A DNA stretch of 64,000 nt from Pseudomonadota bacterium (lineage in GTDB: Bacteria > Pseudomonadota > Alphaproteobacteria > Acetobacterales > Acetobacteraceae): positions 21,311 through 85,310 of the forward strand of contig JAJZFB010000044.1 in the NCBI GenBank assembly GCA_021805545.1, read 5' to 3'. A program made the translations under genes and the position numbers. The notes under the pieces were generated by a model, which saw only the letters and a list, made by a program, of their open reading frames with translations, was not told where the DNA came from and ran no database searches. Positions 34,379 to 42,861 of the stretch are shown here, piece by piece (the first letter of the stretch is position 1; each line of letters starts with the position of its first letter).

Positions 34379-34783
34379 TCAACCCACCTTCCTGAACAGC
34401 GGCAGCCACACATCGTCCTGATGCAGGAACGACACTTCCACCTTGTCACCAATCTCCACCTCATTCACCGGGCAATCGATGATGTTGGTGGTGAGAAACA
34501 CGCCCGGCGCGCCATCTATGGCCACGCGGGCGATGACGAACGGAACCTCCATGGCGGGGCTCCATTTCTGGTGGTTGATGGTGAAGGTATCCACCACCCC
34601 CGTGCCCGGCACCACGCTTGGCGCCACGTTTTCCGAGAGGCAGTTGAAACAGATGGGGCGCGGCGGATGCAGGAAGGTTGTGCAATCCTGGCATTGCAGG
34701 AAGCGGAGTTTTCCATCCTCCCCGCTGGTCCAGAAAAACCGGTTATCCGGGTCAAGCCGGGGTAGAGACCGTGGTGATGACAT
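34379..34783 (-). CDS. DUF35 zinc-ribbon/OB-fold acyl-CoA-binding partner
   Basis: This 134-residue DUF35 protein has a zinc ribbon CQDC...CFNC (about 31-49) followed by an OB-fold acyl-CoA domain (GTGVVDTFTINHQKWSP, then VEIGDKVEVSFL). It lies seven bases after the P450 and three bases before the thiolase-fold gene, so it is probably the ChsH2-type subunit of that enzyme. A longer in-frame extension upstream lies inside the P450 gene on another frame and is rejected. Confidence 0.84.
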   Translation of the reverse strand: MSSPRSLPRLDPDNRFFWTSGEDGKLRFLQCQDCTTFLHPPRPICFNCLSENVAPSVVPGTGVVDTFTINHQKWSPAMEVPFVIARVAIDGAPGVFLTTNIIDCPVNEVEIGDKVEVSFLHQDDVWLPLFRKVG

Positions 34784-34790
34784 GCTTAAG

Positions 34791-36050
34791 TTAATCCCAA
34801 CGTATCGGTAGTGAATCAATGGCCAGAATATTGCCGGCATGGAACCTGGCCGGCCTGGTCTCGTCCAGCCTGAACAGCGGCAGGCGGGCAAGCACTTCTT
34901 CGTAAACAACCTGCAATTCCACACGCGCCAGATGCGAGCCAAGGCAGCGATGCGGGCCAACACCAAAGGCAATATGCATCTTGTTCTCGCGGTTCATGTC
35001 GAATTTGTCCGGCGCGGGAAATTCACGCGCATCCAAATCGGCGCCGGGCAGGAAGATGACCACCCGCTCGCCCCGCTTCATCGCCCAGCCGCCCAGCTCC
35101 GTGTTTTTCGCCACGGCGCGCACGGGCACGGTAAAGGTGTAGCGGCGCAGAATTTCCTCCGCCGCCTCGGGAATCAGCTTGGGGCTGGCGCGCAGCTCGT
35201 TCTGGAAAACGGGGTTGAGTGCCAGATGGCGGATGCCATAGCCAATGCCGTTAATCACCGTATCCAGCCCGGCGATGAAGAGCAGGACGCCGTAATCTTC
35301 CATCAGCTCCATCGTCATCGGCTTGCCGTCAACCTCGGCCTGCCAGAGCAGGCTGATAAGGTCGTCCTTCGGTTCCGTGCGGCGCGCCTCCAGGGTTTCG
35401 CGCATCGCATCGGCCACTTTGCGGCTGCGGAACACGTAGTCGATGGGGCTTTGCGCCGGGGCCAGATGCTCATGCACCAGCACACGGAATTCCGCCAGGC
35501 GCTCCACCGGCAGGCCGAGCATTTTCAGAAACACCGTCACCGGCAGCGGCTCGGCCACGGCGGAAATAAAATCGCAATGCCCCTGCTTGGCCACGGCATC
35601 GATAAGCTCTCCGGCGAAGGCGCGGATATCTTCCTTGCGCGCGGCCATGGCCTTGGGCGAGAAGGCGGCCTGCAGCGGCGCGCGGTAAATGGTATGCGCC
35701 GGCGGGTCCAGGTTTATGGGCGTGGCGTTGGGGATATGGCCAAAATCCGGCGGCAGATGCGCCCTTAACGCCGCCATGGCCTCCGGCGGGGCGATGTTGC
35801 TGGTAAAGGCCGCGGTATCGCGCGAGAGGGCGTAATTCTCGGCATGGCCGGTTACCACCCAATGGCCCATGTTGCGCGGCGTCCAGAACACCGGCGGGGC
35901 CACGCGCAGCAGCTCCAGCACGCGCTTATGCGGGTCCTGCGTCAGGCCGGGGTCCAGATACATATCGAAATCGTACACAGCCGCATCGGGCACATGGGCG
36001 GGCTTGGCAACGGCGGGGCTAAGCCCGGCGGCAATATTGTCCATGGTCAT
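34791..36050 (-). CDS. Cytochrome P450
   Basis: This 419-residue soluble bacterial P450 has the I-helix oxygen-activation motif FIAGLDTVINGIG (AGxDT), the K-helix EEILRR, and the heme loop AFGVGPHRCLGSHLARVE with axial Cys369. It should hydroxylate a hydrophobic substrate using electrons from a 2Fe-2S ferredoxin, for which the gene at 38932 is the obvious partner. No ferredoxin reductase is in the window. Overall it resembles soluble class I P450s that hydroxylate terpenoids and related substrates; substrate not determinable. AAGGAGG lies five bases before the ATG. Confidence 0.93.
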   Translation of the reverse strand: MTMDNIAAGLSPAVAKPAHVPDAAVYDFDMYLDPGLTQDPHKRVLELLRVAPPVFWTPRNMGHWVVTGHAENYALSRDTAAFTSNIAPPEAMAALRAHLPPDFGHIPNATPINLDPPAHTIYRAPLQAAFSPKAMAARKEDIRAFAGELIDAVAKQGHCDFISAVAEPLPVTVFLKMLGLPVERLAEFRVLVHEHLAPAQSPIDYVFRSRKVADAMRETLEARRTEPKDDLISLLWQAEVDGKPMTMELMEDYGVLLFIAGLDTVINGIGYGIRHLALNPVFQNELRASPKLIPEAAEEILRRYTFTVPVRAVAKNTELGGWAMKRGERVVIFLPGADLDAREFPAPDKFDMNRENKMHIAFGVGPHRCLGSHLARVELQVVYEEVLARLPLFRLDETRPARFHAGNILAIDSLPIRWD

Positions 36051-36223
36051 GTCAGCCTCCTTGGCGTTTGCTAAGAGTTTCCTGCCGCCGCACCGTCTTA
36101 CGCGGCTGGCTGACGGATGATTTGCCCACTAAACCTGGTCAGCCCCCAACGTGGCCGCGCCGCCAGAGCATGGCGGCGGCGCGCGTCCGCTTCAAGCAGC
36201 CGGGCCAAATACCGTGCCTGCGA

Positions 36224-37066
36224 TTACCCGATTTTCGCCGCGCCCTGACGGAATGCGGCGATGGAACCGCCATCCACCAGCAAATCGCAGCCGGAGATGA
36301 AGCTGGCCTCGGCGCTGACCAGAAACTGCGCGGCGAGCGCGATGTCGTTGGCCACGCCGGGCCGGCCAAGCGGGGCGGCATTCTGCATGGCGGCGCCGCC
36401 AGAGGTTTGCGCCTCCTTCTGGCCCATCGGGGTCAGGATCATGCCTGGCGAGATAGAGGTGATGCGCGCGCCGAGCGGCCCCCAGGCAAGGGCACGGCGC
36501 TGGGTGAGCGCCAGCACGGCCTGCTTGCTGAGCGAATAGGAAATGCCGCCCGCTTTCTCGGCATCGCCCTGCGCCATGCCGTCAATCAACGCGCTGATCC
36601 TGGGCATGAAATCCGGCGCCAGCGGGTCGGCCATCAGGGCCGCCGCTTCAGGAATTTGCGGCATGAGATGCCCCGCGGAAGAGGCGATGAGCACGGCGGC
36701 GGCGCCAGGGCGCAACAGGGGCTCGATGGCATCCAGCAGCCTTACCGTGGCCACCAGATTAACCTGCATGATTGGCCCGGCCTTGGCGAGCGAGGGAGAA
36801 AGCCCCGCCGTATGGATGAGGGTAAGGGGCAGGCCGCTCCGCATGTCCGCCATAATGGCCTGCAGCAGCGCCTCATTCCCCAAATCGCCCTGGTGCGCGC
36901 CGGTAACGGTGTAGCCCTCGGCCCGCAGCTCCTCGGCAAACTGCGCGAGCCTGGGGGAGGCGTCGGTCAGGACGAGATCCTGCGTGGTGCCCAGCAGCCG
37001 GGCGCAGGCTTTGCCCATGCCGCCCGAAGCCCCGGTAATAAGCGCCTTACGCCGTGTGATGGCCAT
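36224..37066 (-). CDS. Short-chain dehydrogenase/reductase
   Basis: This 280-residue classical SDR has TGASGGMGKACARLL (cofactor loop), catalytic Ser region VLIASSAGHLMP and YSLSKQAV with Tyr and Lys, then RITSISPGMILTPMG. It probably oxidises the alcohol made by the P450 or reduces a ketone. It lies between the E2 core and the P450 in one operon. GGGAGAAA precedes the start. Confidence 0.88.
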   Translation of the reverse strand: MAITRRKALITGASGGMGKACARLLGTTQDLVLTDASPRLAQFAEELRAEGYTVTGAHQGDLGNEALLQAIMADMRSGLPLTLIHTAGLSPSLAKAGPIMQVNLVATVRLLDAIEPLLRPGAAAVLIASSAGHLMPQIPEAAALMADPLAPDFMPRISALIDGMAQGDAEKAGGISYSLSKQAVLALTQRRALAWGPLGARITSISPGMILTPMGQKEAQTSGGAAMQNAAPLGRPGVANDIALAAQFLVSAEASFISGCDLLVDGGSIAAFRQGAAKIG

Positions 37067-37140
37067 GTGGTTTCTCCCTATCTACGCAATTTATGTAATT
37101 ATGTAATTGGCGCCCGCCTTGCGGGGCGGGCGCGGCGGGA

Positions 37141-37851
37141 TCAGGCCTGGTCCCATTGCGTGAGCGCGGCGGCGATTTTGCGCACGAAGCGCGCCGCATC
37201 GGCGCCGTTGATCACGCGGTGATCGTAGCTGAGCGAGAGCGGCAAAATCTGGCGCGGGGCGAATTCATGCCCGTTCCACACCGGCCTTGTCTGCACGCTG
37301 GTAACGCCCAGAATGGCGACTTCCGGCGCGTTGATGATGGGGGTGAAATAGGTGCCGCCAATGCCGCCCAGCGAGGAGATGGAGAAGCAGCCGCCCTGCA
37401 TTTTATCCATTGGCAGGCCCTTGGAGCGGGCCTGAAGGGAAACCTCCTTCAGCTCGGCGGCCAGGGTGTGGATGTCTTTCTGGTCCGCATCGCGCAGCAC
37501 GGGCACGAGCAGGCCGAGCGGGCCATCCACCGCGATGCCGATATGGAAGAATTTCTTCAGCACCAGCGTCTCGCCATCGGGCGTGAGCGAGGCGTTGAAT
37601 TGCGGGTAGGCCCTGAGCGCCTCCACCACCGCCTTGATGAGGAAAATGAGGGGCGAAACCTTCTTTTCCATGGTCTTGCGGTAGGCTTCCAGCCCGGTCA
37701 CATCCGCATCGTCCTGGTGCGTAACGTGGGGGATGGTGCTGGCATTGGTGACCATGGTCTTGGCCACAATCTTCTGGAAGCGGGTGCGCTTCACCGTATC
37801 GATCTCGCCAAATTGCGCGAAATAGGCCTCGGGCGTCGTCTCGTTGCTCAC
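37141..37851 (-). CDS. 2-oxoacid dehydrogenase E2 catalytic core without lipoyl or E1/E3-binding domain
   Basis: This 236-residue protein is only the acyltransferase domain of E2. Motifs are TRFQKIVAKTMVTNASTIPH at the start, GIAVDGPLGLLVPVLRDAD in the middle, GGCFSISSLGGIGGTYFTPI, and the catalytic SLSYDHRVINGADAARF with His and Asp. Normal E2 chains carry one to three lipoyl domains and a ~35-residue subunit-binding domain before this core; none is present. The GTG start at 37851 has GGAG six bases upstream. The lipoyl domain is a separate gene at 29289, beside the E1 genes. Confidence 0.88.
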   Translation of the reverse strand: MSNETTPEAYFAQFGEIDTVKRTRFQKIVAKTMVTNASTIPHVTHQDDADVTGLEAYRKTMEKKVSPLIFLIKAVVEALRAYPQFNASLTPDGETLVLKKFFHIGIAVDGPLGLLVPVLRDADQKDIHTLAAELKEVSLQARSKGLPMDKMQGGCFSISSLGGIGGTYFTPIINAPEVAILGVTSVQTRPVWNGHEFAPRQILPLSLSYDHRVINGADAARFVRKIAAALTQWDQA

Positions 37852-37950
37852 ATTTTTCTCCAGCACATCCGGGGGGAGGCTTTCCTTAACCCTTTCGGGT
37901 GGTCAAGCCATGGGGATCGCGGGCAGGATGTCATCGCCGGGGCGGTGAAA

Positions 37951-38003
37951 CAAGATAGCCGTACCCCGCGCATCGCTCTGGCGATGATCGTGGCGCCATC
38001 TTG
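37951..38003. promoter_or_regulatory. Candidate paired operator in a divergent promoter region
   Basis: CAAGATAGC (37951-37959) and GCCATCTTG (37995-38003) form an inverted pair with one mismatch and 44-bp centre spacing. They lie in the 212-bp gap between the E2 core (minus) and SDR-ferredoxin (plus) operons. This could bind one regulator on both sides or by looping. Weak evidence. Confidence 0.25.
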
Positions 38004-38063
38004 CCCCGCGCGCGGCGGGGCGCGAGGAGATTTGCACAATCAACCTGGGTAGGAGTCCGGCCA

Positions 38064-38843
38064 ATGAGGATCGATTCAAGCGTAGCGGCGGTGGTGACGG
38101 GTGGTGCCTCGGGTCTGGGCCTTGGCACTGTGCGGGCGCTGCGGGCAGCGGGCGTGAAGGTGGCGATTTTCGACCGCAACCCCGAGACCGGCGAGAAGAT
38201 GGCCGCCGAGACCGGCTCGATTTTCTGCGAGGCGGATGTGATGTCTGAGGAGAGCCTGGACGCGGCCTTTGCCAAGGCGCGCGCGGCGCATGGGCAGGAG
38301 CGTATGCTGGTGGCCTGCGCCGGTGGCGGCAATGCCTTCACCACCATCCGCAAGGACAAGGAAACCGGCGAGATCAAGCGCTTTCCCACGGCCGATTTCG
38401 CCCGCGTGGTGGCGCTTAACGCGGTGGGCACGTTTGCCACCATTACCCGCTTTGCCCAGGGCGTGGCCGAGGCCGAGCTGATTGACGGCGAGCGCGGCGC
38501 GGTTGTGTGCACCGCCTCCGCCGCGGCGCAGGACGGGCAGATGGGCCAGGCCGCCTATTCCGCCGGCAAGGCCGCCATTGTGGGCATGACCCTGCCGATC
38601 GCGCGCGACCTGGCGCGCTACGGCATCCGCATCAACACCATCCTGCCCGGCATTTTCGATACCCCCGCCATGGCCGGCGCCACCCCCGCCATGCGTGAGA
38701 GCCTGGGCGCCTCGGTGCTGTACCCCAAGCGCCTGGGCGATGCGGCGGAATATGCGTCCCTGGCGCTGGAGCTGATCCGCAACACCTATTTCAACGCCGA
38801 ATCCATCCGCCTGGATGGCGGCATCCGCATGGGCGTGCGCTGA
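38064..38843 (+). CDS. Short-chain dehydrogenase (3-hydroxyacyl-CoA dehydrogenase type II-like)
   Basis: This 259-residue SDR has [16 protein letters not shown] (cofactor loop), an Asp ending the second strand (VAIFDRN, so NAD is likely), and [25 protein letters not shown] with Ser, Tyr and Lys. The pattern resembles HSD17B10-type enzymes acting on 3-hydroxyacyl-CoAs or hydroxysteroids. TAGGAG supports the ATG at 38064. It starts a two-gene operon with the ferredoxin. Confidence 0.88.
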   Translation: MRIDSSVAAVVTGGASGLGLGTVRALRAAGVKVAIFDRNPETGEKMAAETGSIFCEADVMSEESLDAAFAKARAAHGQERMLVACAGGGNAFTTIRKDKETGEIKRFPTADFARVVALNAVGTFATITRFAQGVAEAELIDGERGAVVCTASAAAQDGQMGQAAYSAGKAAIVGMTLPIARDLARYGIRINTILPGIFDTPAMAGATPAMRESLGASVLYPKRLGDAAEYASLALELIRNTYFNAESIRLDGGIRMGVR

Positions 38844-38931
38844 TTTTTTGCGCCTGCCGGGCCGCTCCGCCTGGGCAGGCGCGCGCCATGCGGCTAAAGC
38901 AGCCAACAAAACACTCCGGAGACATCCCATT

Positions 38932-39249
38932 ATGCCTGAGATTATCGTCACCACGCGCGAGGGCGCGACAGCCTCTCTCAACGTGAAGGCTGGTATCACC
39001 CTTATGGAGGCGCTGCGTGATGGCGGCTATGACGAGCTGCTGGCCCTGTGCGGCGGCTGCTGCTCCTGCGCCACCTGCCATGTGTATATCGACCCCGCCT
39101 TCGCCGGTAAGCTGCCGAAGATGAGCGAGGACGAGAACGAGCTGCTGGACAGCTCCTCGCACCGTCACGAGACCTCGCGTCTCTCGTGCCAGATTCGGGT
39201 GACGGATGCGCTGGACGGGATGAAGACCACCATCGCGCCGGAAGATTGA
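38932..39249 (+). CDS. Putidaredoxin-type 2Fe-2S ferredoxin
   Basis: This 105-residue ferredoxin has cluster ligands C40, C46 and C49 in [10 protein letters not shown] and C86 in SRLSCQIRV, the same spacing as putidaredoxin/adrenodoxin. It most likely delivers electrons to the P450 at 34791. GGAG precedes the start at 38932. A longer frame upstream covers non-homologous sequence. It is followed by a bidirectional hairpin. Confidence 0.93.
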   Translation: MPEIIVTTREGATASLNVKAGITLMEALRDGGYDELLALCGGCCSCATCHVYIDPAFAGKLPKMSEDENELLDSSSHRHETSRLSCQIRVTDALDGMKTTIAPED

Positions 39250-39269
39250 TTCTCCGGCGGCGCCTTTAT

Positions 39270-39297
39270 CGGCATCCCCGCTTGCGCGGGGATGCCG
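39270..39297. terminator. REP-like palindrome acting as a bidirectional terminator
   Basis: CGGCATCCCCGC, loop TTGC and GCGGGGATGCCG make a 12-bp perfect stem between the convergent ferredoxin and D-lactate dehydrogenase genes, with an A-rich run (AGAGAAAAAA) to the right. The sequence resembles the dispersed palindromes widespread in proteobacteria, whose antisense frame reads IPAQAGM. Confidence 0.7.
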
Positions 39298-39327
39298 GGA
39301 TAGAAGAGAAAAAACCAGTCTCTGAAC

Positions 39328-41013
39328 TTAATCCCCCCAGCATACCCGCTTGGATGTGCCGCCAATGCCGGGGTTGAAGCAATTGCACGGGTCCAGCGCG
39401 CGGTAATGCGCCTCCAGCACGGGTTCGGCCCTGTAGAGATGCCCGGCATTATGCTCCGCCGGGTATTTGGCCCCGCGCGCATCCAGCAGCTTCCACATTT
39501 CATGCTCGATGGAAACCGGGTCGTGCCCCTTGGCCACGATATAATCCTGGTGCAGCACATGGCAGAAGAAATGCCCGTAATACAGGCTGTGCAGCAGCGG
39601 GGCTGAGATGGCATCCGGCAGATGCTCCTCCCACTGCGTGTCGTTGCGGCGCAGCGCGATGTCCAGCGCCACGATGTCTTCCACCGTATCGCGGTGCATG
39701 GCGCGGTAGCGTATGGCCGCCCCCGCCACGGCGAAGCGGTGCAGAAAGGCCTTGGCACCCTCTTGCGCGGTGCATTCAAAAAAATCGCCCGCCGCTGAGG
39801 GAAAATTGGCCTTGAGCCAGGCGCGCGCCTCTGCAATGCCAGGGCCGGACATTTTAAGCAGCAGATGATGCGCGAAACGGTTGCGGTATTCGCGCATGCG
39901 CGCGGGCAGGTGCTGCGGAAAAAGCGCGCCCGCGCGCTGCATCAGCCGGTCTGACAAATCGCGCGGCAGAAAGCCCAGGCGGCTGACGGCGGAATCGAAA
40001 CGCGCCTTGAGCGCGAACAAGGCGGGCAGGCGGTCCGTGCCGAGTTTCTCGATGGCGAGGAACATATCCTTGCCGTAGATGGCGGCAATGTCGAACGCCG
40101 TGCGGTGGATATATTCACCCGCAACCGGCAGGGATTGGAAGTTGGCCAGAATATGCCTGCGGAGGTGCGTTAGCTCATCGGCATTATTGGTGCCGATGTA
40201 GAATGTGGCTGTGGTTTTGTCCGCCGGGAACGTATCCAGCCGCACGGCGAACACGGCGAGCTTGCCGGCACTGCCCGAGGCCTCGAACAAGCGGCGCGGG
40301 TCGGCATTATAGCGGGCCGGTGTGGGGGCGGAAATGTCGCGCACATGGGCGGCATATTCGGAATCCGAGGCCAGGCGGCCCGCGGGGTGCCCGATTTCGT
40401 CCGGGGTGAAATCACCCGCCTCCAGGCGGCGGAGAATGGCTTCCGCATCGCCGCCCAGGCGCAGGCCGAGATGGTTGACGAGCTCCAGCTCGTTACGCTC
40501 ATTCACCCGCGCGAACACAGCCAGTTGCGTGAAGGCCGGGCCGCGATGGATGAGCGCGCCGCCCGAATTATTGCAGATGCCGCCGGTAACCGACGCGCCA
40601 AGGCAGGAGGAGCCGATGACGGAATGCGGCTCGCGCCCCAGCGGGCGCAGGGTTTTTTCCAGCTGGAACAAGGTGGCGCCGGGCAGGCACACCACTTGCG
40701 CGGCGCCGGGCAGCACATGGATGCGGCTGAGGCGCATGCCGTTGATGATGACCACCGGGCGGCCGTAATCCGCGCCATCGGGCGTGGAGCCGCCGGTGAT
40801 GCCCGTATTGGCCGCCTGCATGATGATGGCCGCCCCCGCCGCGTGGCAGGCCTGTAGCGCGCGCCATTGCTCCACCAGCGTGCCGGGCCGCGCCACGGCC
40901 AGCACTGGCCCCTGGCCGAAGCGGAAACCCGTGGCGAAGCGCGTTGTGGCGCGCCCCGTAAGCACATGGCGCGGGCCGAGGATGCGGCGCAGTTGGTCGA
41001 GCAATACGGTCAT
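39328..41013 (-). CDS. dld: Quinone-dependent D-lactate dehydrogenase
   Basis: This 561-residue flavoprotein matches the E. coli Dld type, a peripheral membrane enzyme oxidising D-lactate to pyruvate. The FAD-binding (VAO-type) domain shows AANTGITGGSTPDGADYGRP and SSCLGASVTGGICNNSGGAL; the C-terminal membrane-binding domain includes HHLLLKMSGPG and CNCFNPGIGGTSKR. It may supply pyruvate or handle another 2-hydroxyacid from the catabolic cluster. A stem-loop terminator separates it from the ferredoxin. Confidence 0.92.
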   Translation of the reverse strand: MTVLLDQLRRILGPRHVLTGRATTRFATGFRFGQGPVLAVARPGTLVEQWRALQACHAAGAAIIMQAANTGITGGSTPDGADYGRPVVIINGMRLSRIHVLPGAAQVVCLPGATLFQLEKTLRPLGREPHSVIGSSCLGASVTGGICNNSGGALIHRGPAFTQLAVFARVNERNELELVNHLGLRLGGDAEAILRRLEAGDFTPDEIGHPAGRLASDSEYAAHVRDISAPTPARYNADPRRLFEASGSAGKLAVFAVRLDTFPADKTTATFYIGTNNADELTHLRRHILANFQSLPVAGEYIHRTAFDIAAIYGKDMFLAIEKLGTDRLPALFALKARFDSAVSRLGFLPRDLSDRLMQRAGALFPQHLPARMREYRNRFAHHLLLKMSGPGIAEARAWLKANFPSAAGDFFECTAQEGAKAFLHRFAVAGAAIRYRAMHRDTVEDIVALDIALRRNDTQWEEHLPDAISAPLLHSLYYGHFFCHVLHQDYIVAKGHDPVSIEHEMWKLLDARGAKYPAEHNAGHLYRAEPVLEAHYRALDPCNCFNPGIGGTSKRVCWGD

Positions 41014-41075
41014 GGCGTGAGCCTAGACCAGATGCACCGCCGGTGGGAGATGCGGCGGGGATGAGGGGATTTTTC

Positions 41076-42851
41076 TCAGAACGCGGCTTCAGGCATGTCC
41101 ATCAGCGGGGCCTTGCCCGCCTTTATGGTGAACAGCAGCGACCCGGCCTGGGGCAGAATGCGCTCCATGAAGAAGCGCGCCGTGCCGATTTTGGCCTGGT
41201 AGAAATCATCCTCGCCATGGCCCAGTTTTTCCACCGAGAGCAGCGCCATGCGGCACCACATATAGCCCAGCGCCACCAGGCCGAAGAGGCGCAGGTAATC
41301 GGTGGCCGCCGCCCCGGCTTCCTCGGGGTCCGCCAGACCTTTTTCCGCGATGAAGGCGGTGGCGAGCTGCAGCGCGCCGAAAGCGCGGCCGAAGCCCTGC
41401 ACCATTTTGCCCAGCAGCGGATGGTTGCTGTTGCCCTCGATGAAATCCTCCACGGGGTGGAAGAAGCGGCGCAGATAGCGGCCCATATGCGCGGGCAGTT
41501 TGCGGCCCACCAGGTCCAGCGCCTGCACGCCGTTTGTGCCCTCGTAGATCATGGCGATACGCGCATCGCGGGCGAATTGCTCGATGCCATGGTCGCGGAT
41601 GTAGCCGTGCCCGCCATAGGTTTGCATGGCGAGGTTGGCGCAGTCGAAGCCCAGGTCGGTGAACAGCGCCTTCACCACGGGCGTGAGCAGCGCAACAAAT
41701 TCATCCGCCGTCTCGCGCTCTTCCGGCGTGGTGCCGTGGCTGGCGCGGTCCATGGCCTGGGCCACCCATACGCACAAAGCGCGGCAGCCCTCGTTATAGG
41801 CGCGCATGGTGAGCAGGTTGCGGCGAATATCCGGGTGGACGATGAGCGGGTCGGCCGGTTTATCGGGGAATTTAACGCCGGAGAGGGAGCGGCCCTGCAA
41901 ACGCTCGCGCGCATAGGCAACCGCGCTTTGGTAGGAAACCTCGCCCAGGCCAAGCCCTTGCGTGCCCACTGAAAGGCGCTCGCTGTTCATCATTACGAAC
42001 ATGGCCTGCATGCCCTTATGCGGCGCGCCCACCAGCCAGCCTTTCGCCTCGTCGAAATTCATCTGGCAGGTGGCGGAGGCCTTGATGCCCATCTTGTGCT
42101 CGATGGCGGCGCAGGACACGCCGTTGCGTTCGCCGGGCTTGTTGTTTGCATCCGGCAGGAATTTGGGCACGAGGAAGAGCGAGATGCCCTTGATGCCGGG
42201 CGGGGCATCCGGCAGGCGCGCCAGTACCAGATGGATGATATTCTCCGACATATCGTGCTCGCCGGCGGAGATGAAGATTTTGGCGCCGGTGATTTTGTAG
42301 CTGCCATCTTCCTGCGGCACCGCCTTGGTGCGCAACATGCCGAGATCTGTGCCGCAATGCGGCTCGGTCAGGCACATTGTGCCGGACCATTCGCCGGAGA
42401 CCAGCTTGGGCAGATACTGGTTCTTCAGCTCTTCCGCGCCATGGCTTTCCAGCGCCAGATAGGCGCCGTGCGACAGGCCGGGATACAGGCCGAAAGACAG
42501 GTTGGTGGAGCAGATCATCTCTTCCACCAGCTTGGCCAATGTTTCCGGCGCGCCCTGGCCGCCATATTGCGGGCCGGCGTTCAGTGCACCCCACCCGGCT
42601 TCGGAAAAGCCCTTATAGGCTTCCTTGAAGCCCTTGGGCGTATGGACTGCACCATTCTCGTAGGTACAGCCTTCAAGATCGCCGCTGGCATTCAGCGGCA
42701 ACAGTACCTCGGTGCAAAATTTGGCGGCTTCCTCCAATATGGAATCGACCAGCTCCGGGGTGAAATCCTTATGCGCGGGCAATGGCTCGGCGCCGTGCAG
42801 CTCGTGCAGCACAAAGCGCATGTCGCGCAGGGGGGCGTTATAGACTTGCAT
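41076..42851 (-). CDS. Acyl-CoA dehydrogenase (long form, DmdC/FadE-type)
   Basis: This 591-residue acyl-CoA dehydrogenase has the flavin/substrate segment GTMCLTEPHCGTDLGMLRTKA, DMSENIIHLVLARLPDAPPG, and the catalytic-base region YGGHGYIRDHGIEQFARDARIAMIYEGTNGVQALDL with Glu in the EGT loop. The C-terminal ~130-residue extension is typical of DmdC-like enzymes (about 590 residues). It desaturates an acyl-CoA with electrons to ETF. GGAGGACGAA precedes the ATG. It is the last gene of the MerR-FadA-FadB-FadE operon. Confidence 0.92.
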   Translation of the reverse strand: MQVYNAPLRDMRFVLHELHGAEPLPAHKDFTPELVDSILEEAAKFCTEVLLPLNASGDLEGCTYENGAVHTPKGFKEAYKGFSEAGWGALNAGPQYGGQGAPETLAKLVEEMICSTNLSFGLYPGLSHGAYLALESHGAEELKNQYLPKLVSGEWSGTMCLTEPHCGTDLGMLRTKAVPQEDGSYKITGAKIFISAGEHDMSENIIHLVLARLPDAPPGIKGISLFLVPKFLPDANNKPGERNGVSCAAIEHKMGIKASATCQMNFDEAKGWLVGAPHKGMQAMFVMMNSERLSVGTQGLGLGEVSYQSAVAYARERLQGRSLSGVKFPDKPADPLIVHPDIRRNLLTMRAYNEGCRALCVWVAQAMDRASHGTTPEERETADEFVALLTPVVKALFTDLGFDCANLAMQTYGGHGYIRDHGIEQFARDARIAMIYEGTNGVQALDLVGRKLPAHMGRYLRRFFHPVEDFIEGNSNHPLLGKMVQGFGRAFGALQLATAFIAEKGLADPEEAGAAATDYLRLFGLVALGYMWCRMALLSVEKLGHGEDDFYQAKIGTARFFMERILPQAGSLLFTIKAGKAPLMDMPEAAF

Positions 42852-42861
42852 TTCGTCCTCC

